Of a stretch of DNA of 35,632 bases, positions 1-7,396 are shown piece by piece. The DNA is taken from the NCBI GenBank assembly GCA_051888775.1, contig JBJFCE010000081.1:1-35632 (forward strand), given 5' to 3'. A program made the position numbers and the translations under genes. This stretch comes from JBJFCE01 sp051888775 (GTDB lineage: Bacteria > Bacillota > Clostridia > Lachnospirales > Lachnospiraceae). A model generated the notes under the pieces. The model saw only the letters and a program-made list of their open reading frames with translations, was not told where the DNA came from and did no database searches. Each line of letters starts with the position of its first letter. The first letter of the stretch is position 1.

Positions 1-123
1 CGTCCGTAGCGGTACATAAGGTGCCAAAGTACGGCACCTAAGTACCGACGGACTCCCAGTGCCTGTCACCGGCTGATGTATGAACCGTGTCCCAACCGGA
101 TGGCAGAGTTTCGCAATCGTCTA
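1..123 (+). repeat. Family A palindromic element, copy A1 (left part outside window)
   Basis: The right part of a family A element. The conserved core starts at 11 with GGTACATAAGG and continues through a stem-loop to CCTAAGTACC. Flanking bases pair as CGTCCGT with ACGGAC. The right arm ends in GCAGAGTTTCGCAATCGTCTA, which matches the ends of the copies at 19144 and 20854. From the GGTAC motif to the end it is 113 bp, against 114 in copy A2. The left arm would lie before base 1. The core from the CGTCCGT stem through GACGGACT is identical to that of the copy at 32619, although the arms are very different. Confidence 0.85.
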
Positions 124-236
124 TTAATTATACTGGGAAAAAAGAGAAAGTCAAGGGGGTGGTATTTTACTATAATTTTAATTGCTACTATGATGCTGTT
201 TTTAAATTAAAAATAAAGAGTTATATAATTTGCCGC

Positions 237-264
237 TAAATTTTTCATGGGTGTATGCCGATAA
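237..264 (+). promoter_or_regulatory. Sigma-28 (SigD/FliA-type) promoter of flagellin
   Basis: TAAATTTT at 237-244 and GCCGATAA at 257-264 form an almost ideal flagellar sigma-factor promoter (consensus TAAA, about 15 bases, GCCGATAA). The spacing between TAAA and GCCGATAA is 16 bases. It lies 40 bp before the flagellin start, where a promoter is expected for this late flagellar gene. Confidence 0.85.
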
Positions 265-303
265 TTGATATGCAACAATAACTGATAATATGGGAGAATG
301 CTT

Positions 304-1644
304 ATGAATATCGTTGCACATAACCTCACTGCCATGAACGCACAAAGGCAGTTTGGAATAAATACAAGAAAGAGAGCAAAATCGACAGAGAAGTTATCTT
401 CAGGATATAAAATTAACAGAGCGGCTGATGATGCCGCAGGATTGACCATTTCTGAGAAAATGCGCAGTCAGATCAGAGGACTTACACAGGGTGTAGAGAA
501 TACACAGGATGGAGTATCACTATGTCAGGTGGCAGACGGTGCACTTGCAGAAGTCAATGATATGCTTCACAGGTTGACCGAACTATCAGTACAGGCAGCA
601 AACGGTACTAATACTGATGCGGACCGGCAGGCACTTCAGAAAGAAGCCGGTCAGATCGTACAGGAAATTGACAGAATCGGTAATACGACAAGTTTTAATG
701 AAAGATATGTCTTCAGAGATGGTATTGATGGTGTGAATACAGATCAGGGTATCGGTAATCTTGGGCAGTGGGTGCTTCCGAAAGAGCTGCATGAGGTAGA
801 ATTTGTATTACGCAATATACATACCACTTCGGGACAGGATGTTATAGCGGATGGAGTTGCCTATCCGTCAGGAAGTGATATTCGGTTGACAGGAATTCAA
901 TATCTGGGATCAAATCTTGCACAAGTGGTAGTCGGAAATGAGGTTCTGCTTCGGGCTACTGATACTCCGGCTGGCAGCAGTTATGGTGTTTGTGATGAAC
1001 CGCTTTATTCCATACACATGTCGGATTTGAGAGTGGAAGATACCGGCGAAGTCTATGCACGTGCAGCAAACGGGGATAAGTGGTATTTTGGAGGAAGTTA
1101 TCTGGTAGATTTTGCCACAGGGGAGATTACGGGTATTACATCAGAATTTACCACAACAAATAAGGATCACGGTGTACAGCGGGTCGTAACAGCAATTAAG
1201 AAAACGGATGCTTCTTCAGGGGCGGCGCAGGACACTAACGGTCTTTATGCAAGAGGAGTCTGGATTCAGTCAGGTGCCAAAGAAGGTGACGGCATGAATC
1301 TGATAATAGATAAAATGAATACGAGGATTCTGGGAATCCATGATCTGGATGTATCGACTGAAGCAGGTGCAAAAAACGCAATGGAAGCTATAAAAGGAGC
1401 ACTGTCAAAGGTTACCGAAAACCGAAGTAAGATCGGTGCTCAGCAGAATCGTTTGGAGCATACCATCGCAAATGAAGAAAATATTGTAGAAAATACTACA
1501 TCAGCGGAATCGGGGATCAGAGATACCGATATGGCACAAGAAGTGGTAAGACTTTCTAATTTTAATATTTTGGAACAGGCAGGTTATACGATGATGGCAC
1601 AGGCAAATCAGAATAATCAAGGAGTGCTTAGCCTGCTGCAATGA
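304..1644 (+). CDS. fliC: Flagellin, filament structural subunit
   Basis: This encodes a 446-residue flagellin secreted by the flagellar type III apparatus and polymerised into the filament. The N-terminal D0/D1 part (MNIVAHNLTAMNAQ, KLSSGYKINRAADDAAGL, about 1-140) and the C-terminal D1/D0 part (about 310-446, ending in AQANQNNQGVLSLLQ) match the family. The middle (about 150-310) is the variable surface region. I chose ATG 304 because GGGAG at 292-296 is 7 bases upstream; ATG 298 two codons earlier is too close to it. A sigma-28 promoter precedes it and a terminator follows, so it is probably monocistronic. Two cysteines are unusual for flagellin: one at about residue 74 in the D1 helix (SLCQVADG) and one in the variable region (GVCDEP). 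No other flagellar gene is in the window. Confidence 0.97.
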   Translation: MNIVAHNLTAMNAQRQFGINTRKRAKSTEKLSSGYKINRAADDAAGLTISEKMRSQIRGLTQGVENTQDGVSLCQVADGALAEVNDMLHRLTELSVQAANGTNTDADRQALQKEAGQIVQEIDRIGNTTSFNERYVFRDGIDGVNTDQGIGNLGQWVLPKELHEVEFVLRNIHTTSGQDVIADGVAYPSGSDIRLTGIQYLGSNLAQVVVGNEVLLRATDTPAGSSYGVCDEPLYSIHMSDLRVEDTGEVYARAANGDKWYFGGSYLVDFATGEITGITSEFTTTNKDHGVQRVVTAIKKTDASSGAAQDTNGLYARGVWIQSGAKEGDGMNLIIDKMNTRILGIHDLDVSTEAGAKNAMEAIKGALSKVTENRSKIGAQQNRLEHTIANEENIVENTTSAESGIRDTDMAQEVVRLSNFNILEQAGYTMMAQANQNNQGVLSLLQ

Positions 1645-1673
1645 CGGATGTATTATTCTTATAGGATATGATG

Positions 1674-1707
1674 AAAAGGGGCTGTTTTGTGTGACAGCCC
1701 CTTTTGT
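1674..1707 (+). terminator. Rho-independent terminator of flagellin
   Basis: AAAAGGGGCTGT pairs with ACAGCCCCTTTT around a short loop, about 30 bases after the flagellin stop, and the T-rich end continues as TTTTGTA. Because the stem starts with four A residues it could also act on the minus strand for the DUF2935 gene, although that gene ends about 110 bases away. Confidence 0.9.
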
Positions 1708-1813
1708 ATATTGGAACTGTTGATAGTTATCATATAGGTGGAGACTGCTTCTGTTTGCCTGATACGCATATGAAGCTATAAGCTTTTGAACAGGGATAGC
1801 TGCACAGTTCCAT

Positions 1814-2800
1814 TTATCTGTCCTCCTCAGTCTGCGCGCATCTTAAAATACAGATATAGTGATTTGCTTCACGAAGCACATGATCTGCAAGCAGCGGCAG
1901 GATGACAGATGCAATGTCGCGCTTCAGGATGCCTTTTGTTCCGGCGGTCTTGAATTCCTGATATTTGAGTGTTTCCGCCAGAGAAGCGCGCGTAAGCTCC
2001 GACGTGGATGTGATGTTTTCGGCATCTGCACAATTTTGCGGTTTGTTGCGTTCCTGTGCTGCCATGTGGTCCGTTGCAATGCGGTCCTGACGTTTCGCTG
2101 CATCCAACAGCTTCTGATAGTCCATGGCAAAATCGTTTGCGGTCTTGATCAAAGCTTCTTCGGTCGGATCGAGCAGACCCCGGATAAACAAGGCATGCTC
2201 CATCATGATCCGGTTCCAGAAATTTTCTGTACCGAAAAGTTCGCGGTAAGAAATCTGGCGATTCTGCATCAGACTGATAATCGTGGAACGATACAGTTTT
2301 GCTTCACGCTGAATATGCTCGATCAGGAGCGGATAGTTGAAGGTAAAGAGTTTACCGTCCCGTACTTCATCCAGGATATCCTGCTTGAAGTCGATCAGTT
2401 CATTGAGCAGACGGACAGAGCGGTTATTGAGGCGGTGAACAAGCTGAAACAGCACTCTGCTGGCGTTTCTGCCGCTACCGGCGCGCAGATTGTGCTCTGC
2501 TTTGGAGATGTCCGTGTTGATCGGCACGCCACTCAGGAAGGAGGTGGTTTTCTCGGCGGGAATCGTAAATTCCGTGACCAGTTCATCGGAATTTAAGATC
2601 GGGCTGTTCACTCTGCCGTTGCTGATATCGACAACATCCGTCAGCAGCTTTTCAAACTGCTGTCTGAGAGAATCGGCTTTCTGTATCCAATCGTTATTCT
2701 TGCAGGGAAAACCTGCTTCCAGAAATAACGCATGCTCTTTCATGATACGGGCAAAAAATAAGTGGGTTTCCAAAGATAGTGTAATATAATTTTCTGTCAA
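1814..2800 (-). CDS. DUF2935 protein (tandem helical metal-binding-like repeats)
   Basis: This 328-residue soluble protein belongs to DUF2935, a family of unknown function in spore-forming Firmicutes. It shows two halves with the family signature: ARIMKEHALFLEAG near residue 20 and NRIMMEHALFIRGLLDPTE near residue 200. Each half later has a helix with spaced histidine and glutamate (LIEHIQREAKLYR; LADHVLREANHYI). The repeated EH and H..EA positions suggest a helical bundle able to bind metal, which is inference. The start is TTG at 2800, with AAAGGA upstream at moderate spacing; no in-frame ATG before the first conserved helix fits. It is transcribed divergently from the lipoprotein gene at 3054. 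The flagellin terminator lies beyond its end. Confidence 0.85.
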   Translation of the reverse strand: MTENYITLSLETHLFFARIMKEHALFLEAGFPCKNNDWIQKADSLRQQFEKLLTDVVDISNGRVNSPILNSDELVTEFTIPAEKTTSFLSGVPINTDISKAEHNLRAGSGRNASRVLFQLVHRLNNRSVRLLNELIDFKQDILDEVRDGKLFTFNYPLLIEHIQREAKLYRSTIISLMQNRQISYRELFGTENFWNRIMMEHALFIRGLLDPTEEALIKTANDFAMDYQKLLDAAKRQDRIATDHMAAQERNKPQNCADAENITSTSELTRASLAETLKYQEFKTAGTKGILKRDIASVILPLLADHVLREANHYICILRCAQTEEDR

Positions 2801-2908
2801 GTTTGTTAGATTCCTTTTGGTGTTATGGGATTTTTATATCATATGCAAAAGGAAAGATGGAAGTGAATAGGGCTCTATATGAAAACCGATGTTAAAATGA
2901 ATCACTGA

Positions 2909-2937
2909 TTGTAGGTTGATTAGAGGGATGATATAAT
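2909..2937 (+). promoter_or_regulatory. Candidate promoter for the lipoprotein gene
   Basis: TATAAT at 2932-2937 has TTGTAG 17 bases upstream at 2909-2914. The -35 match is weak. It lies in the 253-bp divergent spacer between the DUF2935 gene and the lipoprotein, and I see no other structure there apart from AT-rich sequence. The lipoprotein ribosome site GGGGAGG is just before 3054. Confidence 0.4.
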
Positions 2938-3053
2938 ATAATTGATTTTAAAAATCATATAGACTGTTAGAGGCGTTCTATAAAATACTGGGGAGTGGAG
3001 GAGAAAATCGAAAAGAGGCATGCCAAAGATTGTTCTTCGGGGAGGAATCATAA

Positions 3054-4097
3054 ATGCATAAGAAAAAAAACGGAAGAAGGTTTGTTTTATGCTTGATATT
3101 CCTGATGCTGACAGGATGTGCGAAAACGGAAGAGGCAAAATGGGAAGATATAGAACAGGAAAAGAATATATTGCAGGAATATCAGTCGTTTTACGGAACA
3201 TGGGAGTATACGGCTGTTTTGTCAGAGCATAGCCGCCTCGGAGGAGATGAAGGGTATCAAAGCCTTTTGGGGATGACTGTTACCTATATGCCGGGCTATT
3301 ATGAATGTGGCAAGGAGCGGATTGATGATCCGACCTATCTGATGATGATACATCCTATGAAGGGCAACTATGCTACTTATTTTCCTTATCAGACAGGTAT
3401 TTATAGCTTGATACCGGAGGCAGAATACTATGTATGCATACAAATTGTTAATAAACCTTCCTGTTATTATGACTATTATGCAGGGGAAGAATTTGTAGTT
3501 AAGGATGAGGATACACTATTAGCGTTTGACCATAACTGTATATATGAATTAAAAAGAAAAGGATATATAGAGGATGCGGTCAGTGTGACGGAAAGCAATC
3601 CGCCGGAGTCTCGGATGTCCTATGAGCAGAATGATGCGTACAAGCTGTTTTACGGAAGCTGGGAATATACCGATATAATTTACGAGGATGGTTCTGAAGG
3701 AGATAGTTTTATCGGAAAAACAGTTACTTACATGCCGGATTATTTCACATTTGAAACAGAAAGGCTGGAAAAACCGATATACCGAATGACAGTGCTTCCT
3801 TTGGGAGGAGAAAACAGCGAAGAACTGCTGGAACAGCTGCCGACAAAGAAAACGCTTCCGATAGAGGAACTGATGCCGGAGGCGGATATATTTGTTTATG
3901 TGGAAGTTTACGGTGAAGCTGGGCATTCTACAATTGAGAGTGCGCAAGCCAATGCTGCCGGACGGCGTTTTGTGATTGTGGATGATAATACAATACTGTG
4001 CTTTGAGCAGGGCAGTGTCTTCAAGCTTACAAGGCAATCCTATATAGAGGGATATGGAGAGTACCCTTATGACGGATGCTATCAGGACCGCTGGTGA
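3054..4097 (+). CDS. Lipoprotein with internal duplication, function unknown
   Basis: This is a 347-residue predicted lipoprotein. It has a basic N-terminus, a hydrophobic stretch and the lipobox LTGC with Cys22, so it should be anchored on the outer face of the membrane. After that come two copies of one domain. Copy 1 (about 43-180) has FYGTWEYT, GMTVTYMPGYY and EEFVVKDEDTLLAFDHN. Copy 2 (about 200-340) has FYGSWEYT, GKTVTYMPDYF and RRFVIVDDNTILCFEQG. Each ends in a similar Y/F-L-R-YIE strand. The pattern suggests two lipocalin-like or other beta-rich units, but I do not recognise the family. A strong GGGGAGG site precedes ATG 3054. The last 16 bases overlap the 3' end of the EamA gene on the other strand, with no terminator between them. 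Confidence 0.85.
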   Translation: MHKKKNGRRFVLCLIFLMLTGCAKTEEAKWEDIEQEKNILQEYQSFYGTWEYTAVLSEHSRLGGDEGYQSLLGMTVTYMPGYYECGKERIDDPTYLMMIHPMKGNYATYFPYQTGIYSLIPEAEYYVCIQIVNKPSCYYDYYAGEEFVVKDEDTLLAFDHNCIYELKRKGYIEDAVSVTESNPPESRMSYEQNDAYKLFYGSWEYTDIIYEDGSEGDSFIGKTVTYMPDYFTFETERLEKPIYRMTVLPLGGENSEELLEQLPTKKTLPIEELMPEADIFVYVEVYGEAGHSTIESAQANAAGRRFVIVDDNTILCFEQGSVFKLTRQSYIEGYGEYPYDGCYQDRW

Positions 4098-5035
4098 TCT
4101 TTTTCCGGCAGCTGTGCCAGAATAATGGCTGCAAACATCAGTACACAGCCGATAATCTCCCGGGTGGAAAGTGCCTGATGCAGGATGATCCAGCCTGCCA
4201 GAACGGAAACGACGGATTCCAGACTGAGGATCAGGCTGGCAATGGTCGGATTCATGTTTTTCTGACCGACGATCTGAAGGGTATAGGCAACACCGCATGA
4301 CATAATTCCGGCATACAGGATCGAAACGGAAGCAGCTTTTAACTGGGCAAAGGACGGATCTTCAAACAAAAGCATCGGGATGGCAGACAGAAGGCCGGCA
4401 ACGAAAAACTGGATGCAGGACATTTTGACACCGTCCACAAGCGGAGAAAAGTGATCTACGATCAGGATATGTGCGGAAAAAACGATAGCACAAATCAGAA
4501 TATAGATGTCGCCGCGGTTAATGGAAAAACTTTCGGTTACACACAGCAGATACAGTCCGCCGAGTGCAAGAGCTACGCTGATCCAGATGAGCAGTCTGCT
4601 TTTCTTGCCAAAGAACAGGCTTAATATCGGAACAAAAACAATATAAAAAGCAGTAATGAAACCGGCTTTTCCGGCAGAGGTAGTTACGATACCGACCTGC
4701 TGAAAATTATTAGCGACACAGAGTGCGATACCACAGCAGGTGCCGCCGATGATCAGGGTCTTGTTGCGCTGCCAAAAAGAGATCTTGGATGCTGAAAAGG
4801 TATTGTCATCACCTTCGGGAGCGGAAGTCCCGCAAGCGGGCGTTTGCTTCTTTTGGAAGAGCGAAAAGATGCCGATTACGGGCAGCAGGACCGCGCCGCC
4901 TAACAGGAAGCGGACACAGCTGAAGGTGAAAGGTCCGATATAGTCCATGGCAACGCTCTGGGCAACAAAAGCGACACCCCATACACAGGCTGCCAGCAGT
5001 AATAAAAAGGAATTTCGTATCTGTTGTGGTTTCAT
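4082..5035 (-). CDS. EamA/DMT-family transporter
   Basis: A 317-residue integral membrane protein of the drug/metabolite transporter superfamily, with about ten hydrophobic segments in two EamA halves (about 5-160 and 175-310). Typical signatures are LLLAACVWGVAFVAQ at the N-terminus and AGWIILHQALSTREIIGCVLM near the end. These permeases export or import metabolites, and the substrate cannot be read from sequence. I place the start at ATG 5035 (MKPQQIRN), preceded by GGAGAAACC. A longer in-frame start at 5074 falls inside the palindrome at 5057-5190 and adds residues atypical of the family. The stop codon overlaps the end of the convergent lipoprotein gene. Confidence 0.9.
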   Translation of the reverse strand: MKPQQIRNSFLLLLAACVWGVAFVAQSVAMDYIGPFTFSCVRFLLGGAVLLPVIGIFSLFQKKQTPACGTSAPEGDDNTFSASKISFWQRNKTLIIGGTCCGIALCVANNFQQVGIVTTSAGKAGFITAFYIVFVPILSLFFGKKSRLLIWISVALALGGLYLLCVTESFSINRGDIYILICAIVFSAHILIVDHFSPLVDGVKMSCIQFFVAGLLSAIPMLLFEDPSFAQLKAASVSILYAGIMSCGVAYTLQIVGQKNMNPTIASLILSLESVVSVLAGWIILHQALSTREIIGCVLMFAAIILAQLPEKDHQRS

Positions 5036-5056
5036 AATGGTTTCTCCGCATTCAAA

Positions 5057-5190
5057 GGGCTGTTGCAAAAACAAACCTCTATTCCGGTGCCGACAAAAAA
5101 TAAAAATTTGCGACAGCCTTAGGAACGTGAGCCGAGCAAATTTTTATTTTTTGTCGGCATTGGAATGGGGGTTTGTTTTTACAACAGCCC
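5057..5190. repeat. Family C long palindrome between prs and the EamA gene
   Basis: A 134-bp near-palindrome. The left arm begins GGGCTGTTGCAAAAACAAAC at 5057 and the right arm ends in GTTTTTACAACAGCCC at 5190. The arms are 55 bp with about six mismatches. Near the centre they are AT-rich (CGACAAAAAATAAAAATTTGC) and enclose a 24-bp loop from 5112 containing CCTTAGGAACGTGAGCC. It starts 11 bases after the prs stop codon and ends about 20 bases before the EamA start. No flanking direct repeat is evident. It could act as a terminator or processing hairpin, but no long T-run follows the stem, so a mobile repeat is more likely. Confidence 0.85.
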
Positions 5191-5201
5191 GGTTGCTTAT
5201 C

Positions 5202-6398
5202 TTATTTGGTATTCATATCACCGTTTTTATATTTGGTCAGCAATGCCTGAATACGATCGTTCGGATTGAGCAGGTCGCTGATCGAGCAATCGTGATTCAG
5301 TGTATCAATGATATAGGCGATATATTTGCTCATATCGCAGTTAATATAGTACGGTTTAGAGAGCAGTTCCGGTGTCTGATATACAAGGTTGGTCGTCAGG
5401 ACACGGTCAATGATACCGTTTTTATAGGCTTCGTCAAATTTGGCAAGCCCGCCCGTGAACAGACCAAATGTTGCAAAGATGAAAATTCTGCCGGCTTTCC
5501 GCTTTTTCAGCTCTGAAGCGACTTCCAGAACGCTTTCGCCGGAGGAGATCATATCATCAATGATGATCATGTCCTTGCCCTGTACATCCGTGCCGAGGAA
5601 TTCATGGGCAACGATAGGATTGCGTCCGTTTACGATTTTGGTATAATCACGTCTCTTATAGAACATACCCATATCCAGACCAAGTACATTGGCAATATAA
5701 ATGGCCCTGCTCATACCGCCTTCATCCGGACTGATGACCATCATATGGGAAGCATCGATCTGCAGATCGGAGATATTCTTTAACAGACCCTTGATGAACT
5801 GATATGCGGGCTGTACGGTTTCAAAGCCGTGCAGGGGAATTGCGTTCTGTACGCGCGGATCATGTGCGTCAAAGGTGATAATATTGTCTACCCCCATTTT
5901 AACGAGCTCCTGAAGTGCAATGGCACAATCAAGGGACTCGCGGGCGGTTCTTTTATGCTGTCTGCTTTCATAGAGGAACGGCATGATGACAGTGATACGT
6001 CTTGCCTTTCCGCCTACAGCAGCAATGATTCTTTTTAAGTCCTGATAATGATCATCAGGAGACATATGGTTTTCATGCCCGCAGAGAGAATAGGTCAGAC
6101 TGTAATTGGCAACATCTACCAGAAGATACAGATCCGTACCGCGGACGGATTCCTGAATGACACCTTTTGCTTCACCGGAACCGAAACGCGGAACCTTTGC
6201 CTTCAGAATATAGGAATCTCTCTGATAACCGGAGAATGCAAGACTGTTTTTGTGCTCGCTTTCCCGCTCGGTTCTCCATTTTACGAGATAATAGTCGACC
6301 TTTTCGCCGAGAGACTTGCAACCTTCCAAAGGGATGATGCCGAGAGAACCTACCGGAATGGTTTCAAGATTTCTTTTTTCTTCACGCTTTGCAGTCAT
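5202..6398 (-). CDS. prs: Ribose-phosphate pyrophosphokinase (PRPP synthetase)
   Basis: Makes PRPP from ribose 5-phosphate and ATP, feeding nucleotide, histidine and tryptophan synthesis in the cytosol. Diagnostic motifs are PFLYESRQHKRTARESLDC (about 140-158), TFDAHDPR (about 175-182), KRRDYTKI (about 248-255) and the PRPP loop IIIDDMISSGES (about 278-289). At 398 residues it is longer than the usual ~315. The extra length is mainly an N-terminal extension and an insert around residues 40-80, as in the long clostridial form. ATG 6398 lies 12 bases after the dnaI-like stop, so it is probably cotranscribed with dnaD and dnaI. The family C palindrome follows its stop. Confidence 0.95.
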   Translation of the reverse strand: MTAKREEKRNLETIPVGSLGIIPLEGCKSLGEKVDYYLVKWRTERESEHKNSLAFSGYQRDSYILKAKVPRFGSGEAKGVIQESVRGTDLYLLVDVANYSLTYSLCGHENHMSPDDHYQDLKRIIAAVGGKARRITVIMPFLYESRQHKRTARESLDCAIALQELVKMGVDNIITFDAHDPRVQNAIPLHGFETVQPAYQFIKGLLKNISDLQIDASHMMVISPDEGGMSRAIYIANVLGLDMGMFYKRRDYTKIVNGRNPIVAHEFLGTDVQGKDMIIIDDMISSGESVLEVASELKKRKAGRIFIFATFGLFTGGLAKFDEAYKNGIIDRVLTTNLVYQTPELLSKPYYINCDMSKYIAYIIDTLNHDCSISDLLNPNDRIQALLTKYKNGDMNTK

Positions 6399-6410
6399 GA
6401 ATGATGTGCC

Positions 6411-7382
6411 TCACTTTCTGGACTGTTGTCTTTTTTTGTACATTCTGATATCGGGGCCTGTCAGCTTGCAGACCTCATAATTGCTCGTGATTCTGGAAAA
6501 AATGCGGTCCGAATATCGATCACGCAGCTCCTGTAAGGAGAGGTTGGTTGATATAATGGTTGCCCTTTTTCGAAGATGTCTTTCATTCAGACATGAAAAC
6601 AGCTGTGATGCTACAAATGTATTCGTGAGCTCTGTTCCCAGATCATCGATAATCAGTAAATCACAGTTGAATAAATCGTCCTGTAAAACGGATAAATCTT
6701 CTCTGTTTCGATAGTCAAATGTACTTTTGGAGAGTTCATTAAAGAGCTGTGTTGCACTGAAATAGATGACAAGGTTGCCTTTTTCAATCAGTTCTTTTGC
6801 CACACAACCGGACAGAAATGATTTCCCAGTCCCTACTGTACCATAAAAAAATAAATTGTGGTAGTCGGAATTAAAGTTTTTTATGAAATTACGGCAGGTT
6901 GTGACTGCATTGCGAAAACGTTCCAGATCTTCACCTTCATAGTATTCATAGGAAAGGGAATCAAAATTATCCTGTTTTAAAAGCTCCTGAATCCCGGACT
7001 GCTCATATAAAAGGGCAACGGATGCCTGACGAAAGCAGTGACATTTCTGACCGTCGATGTAGCCGGTATCCTTACAGTCGGGACAGGTATAATGCAGGGT
7101 CAGATAATCTTTCGGAAAGCCTGCGCGGTCGAGCAGATTGGCTTTCTTGGCGCGTAACAGTGCAATGTCCTCAGAGATTTCCATGGCCCGGCTCTTCTCA
7201 TCATCCAGCAGATATTCGGCTTTTTGCAGAAAAAGTGCCGATTCCTGCTTCTCCAACTCGGCATATTCGGGGAGCTGTTCTCTTACCTGATTCAGATGTT
7301 CTCTAAGTTCATGCTGATGCGCGATCTGGCGCTTTTCATAAGTCCGGATGATGGAATCATACTGTTTATTCGTCAGTGCCAT
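6411..7382 (-). CDS. dnaI: DnaI/DnaC-type helicase loader, AAA+ ATPase
   Basis: A 323-residue AAA+ ATPase that, by family, loads the replicative helicase at origins and restart sites. The N-terminal half has coiled-coil-like helices (about 20-80) and a zinc-binding cluster with Cys100, Cys103, Cys114 and Cys116 (YTCPDC...KCHCF). The ATPase half has Walker A GTVGTGKS (181-188), Walker B LLIIDD (242-247), the sensor STN (278-280) and a likely arginine finger in SRI near 297. It lies 14 bp after the dnaD-like gene and before prs. IstB-type transposition ATPases share the fold, but the zinc cluster and dnaD neighbour argue for the replication loader. Confidence 0.92.
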   Translation of the reverse strand: MALTNKQYDSIIRTYEKRQIAHQHELREHLNQVREQLPEYAELEKQESALFLQKAEYLLDDEKSRAMEISEDIALLRAKKANLLDRAGFPKDYLTLHYTCPDCKDTGYIDGQKCHCFRQASVALLYEQSGIQELLKQDNFDSLSYEYYEGEDLERFRNAVTTCRNFIKNFNSDYHNLFFYGTVGTGKSFLSGCVAKELIEKGNLVIYFSATQLFNELSKSTFDYRNREDLSVLQDDLFNCDLLIIDDLGTELTNTFVASQLFSCLNERHLRKRATIISTNLSLQELRDRYSDRIFSRITSNYEVCKLTGPDIRMYKKRQQSRK

Positions 7383-7396
7383 AAGAAGCTCCCTTC

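Noticed and set aside
11..55. GAAA-tetraloop receptor or group II intron domain in the family A core (CCTAAG motif)
   Set aside because: The opposite strand is ATAAGG instead of the TATGG needed for the 11-nucleotide receptor, and no intron domains V/VI or reverse transcriptase are present.
1859..2596. 245-codon plus-strand frame opposite the DUF2935 gene
   Set aside because: It is a shadow of the minus-strand gene with no recognisable domain, and the minus-strand protein has clear family signatures.
5036..5074. Longer EamA start inside the palindrome C
   Set aside because: The added residues are repeat-derived, and ATG 5035 has a good ribosome site and the usual family N-terminus.
6411..7382. 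IstB-type transposition ATPase
   Set aside because: The N-terminal four-cysteine cluster and the dnaD neighbour fit the helicase loader, and no IstA transposase or insertion-sequence ends are nearby.
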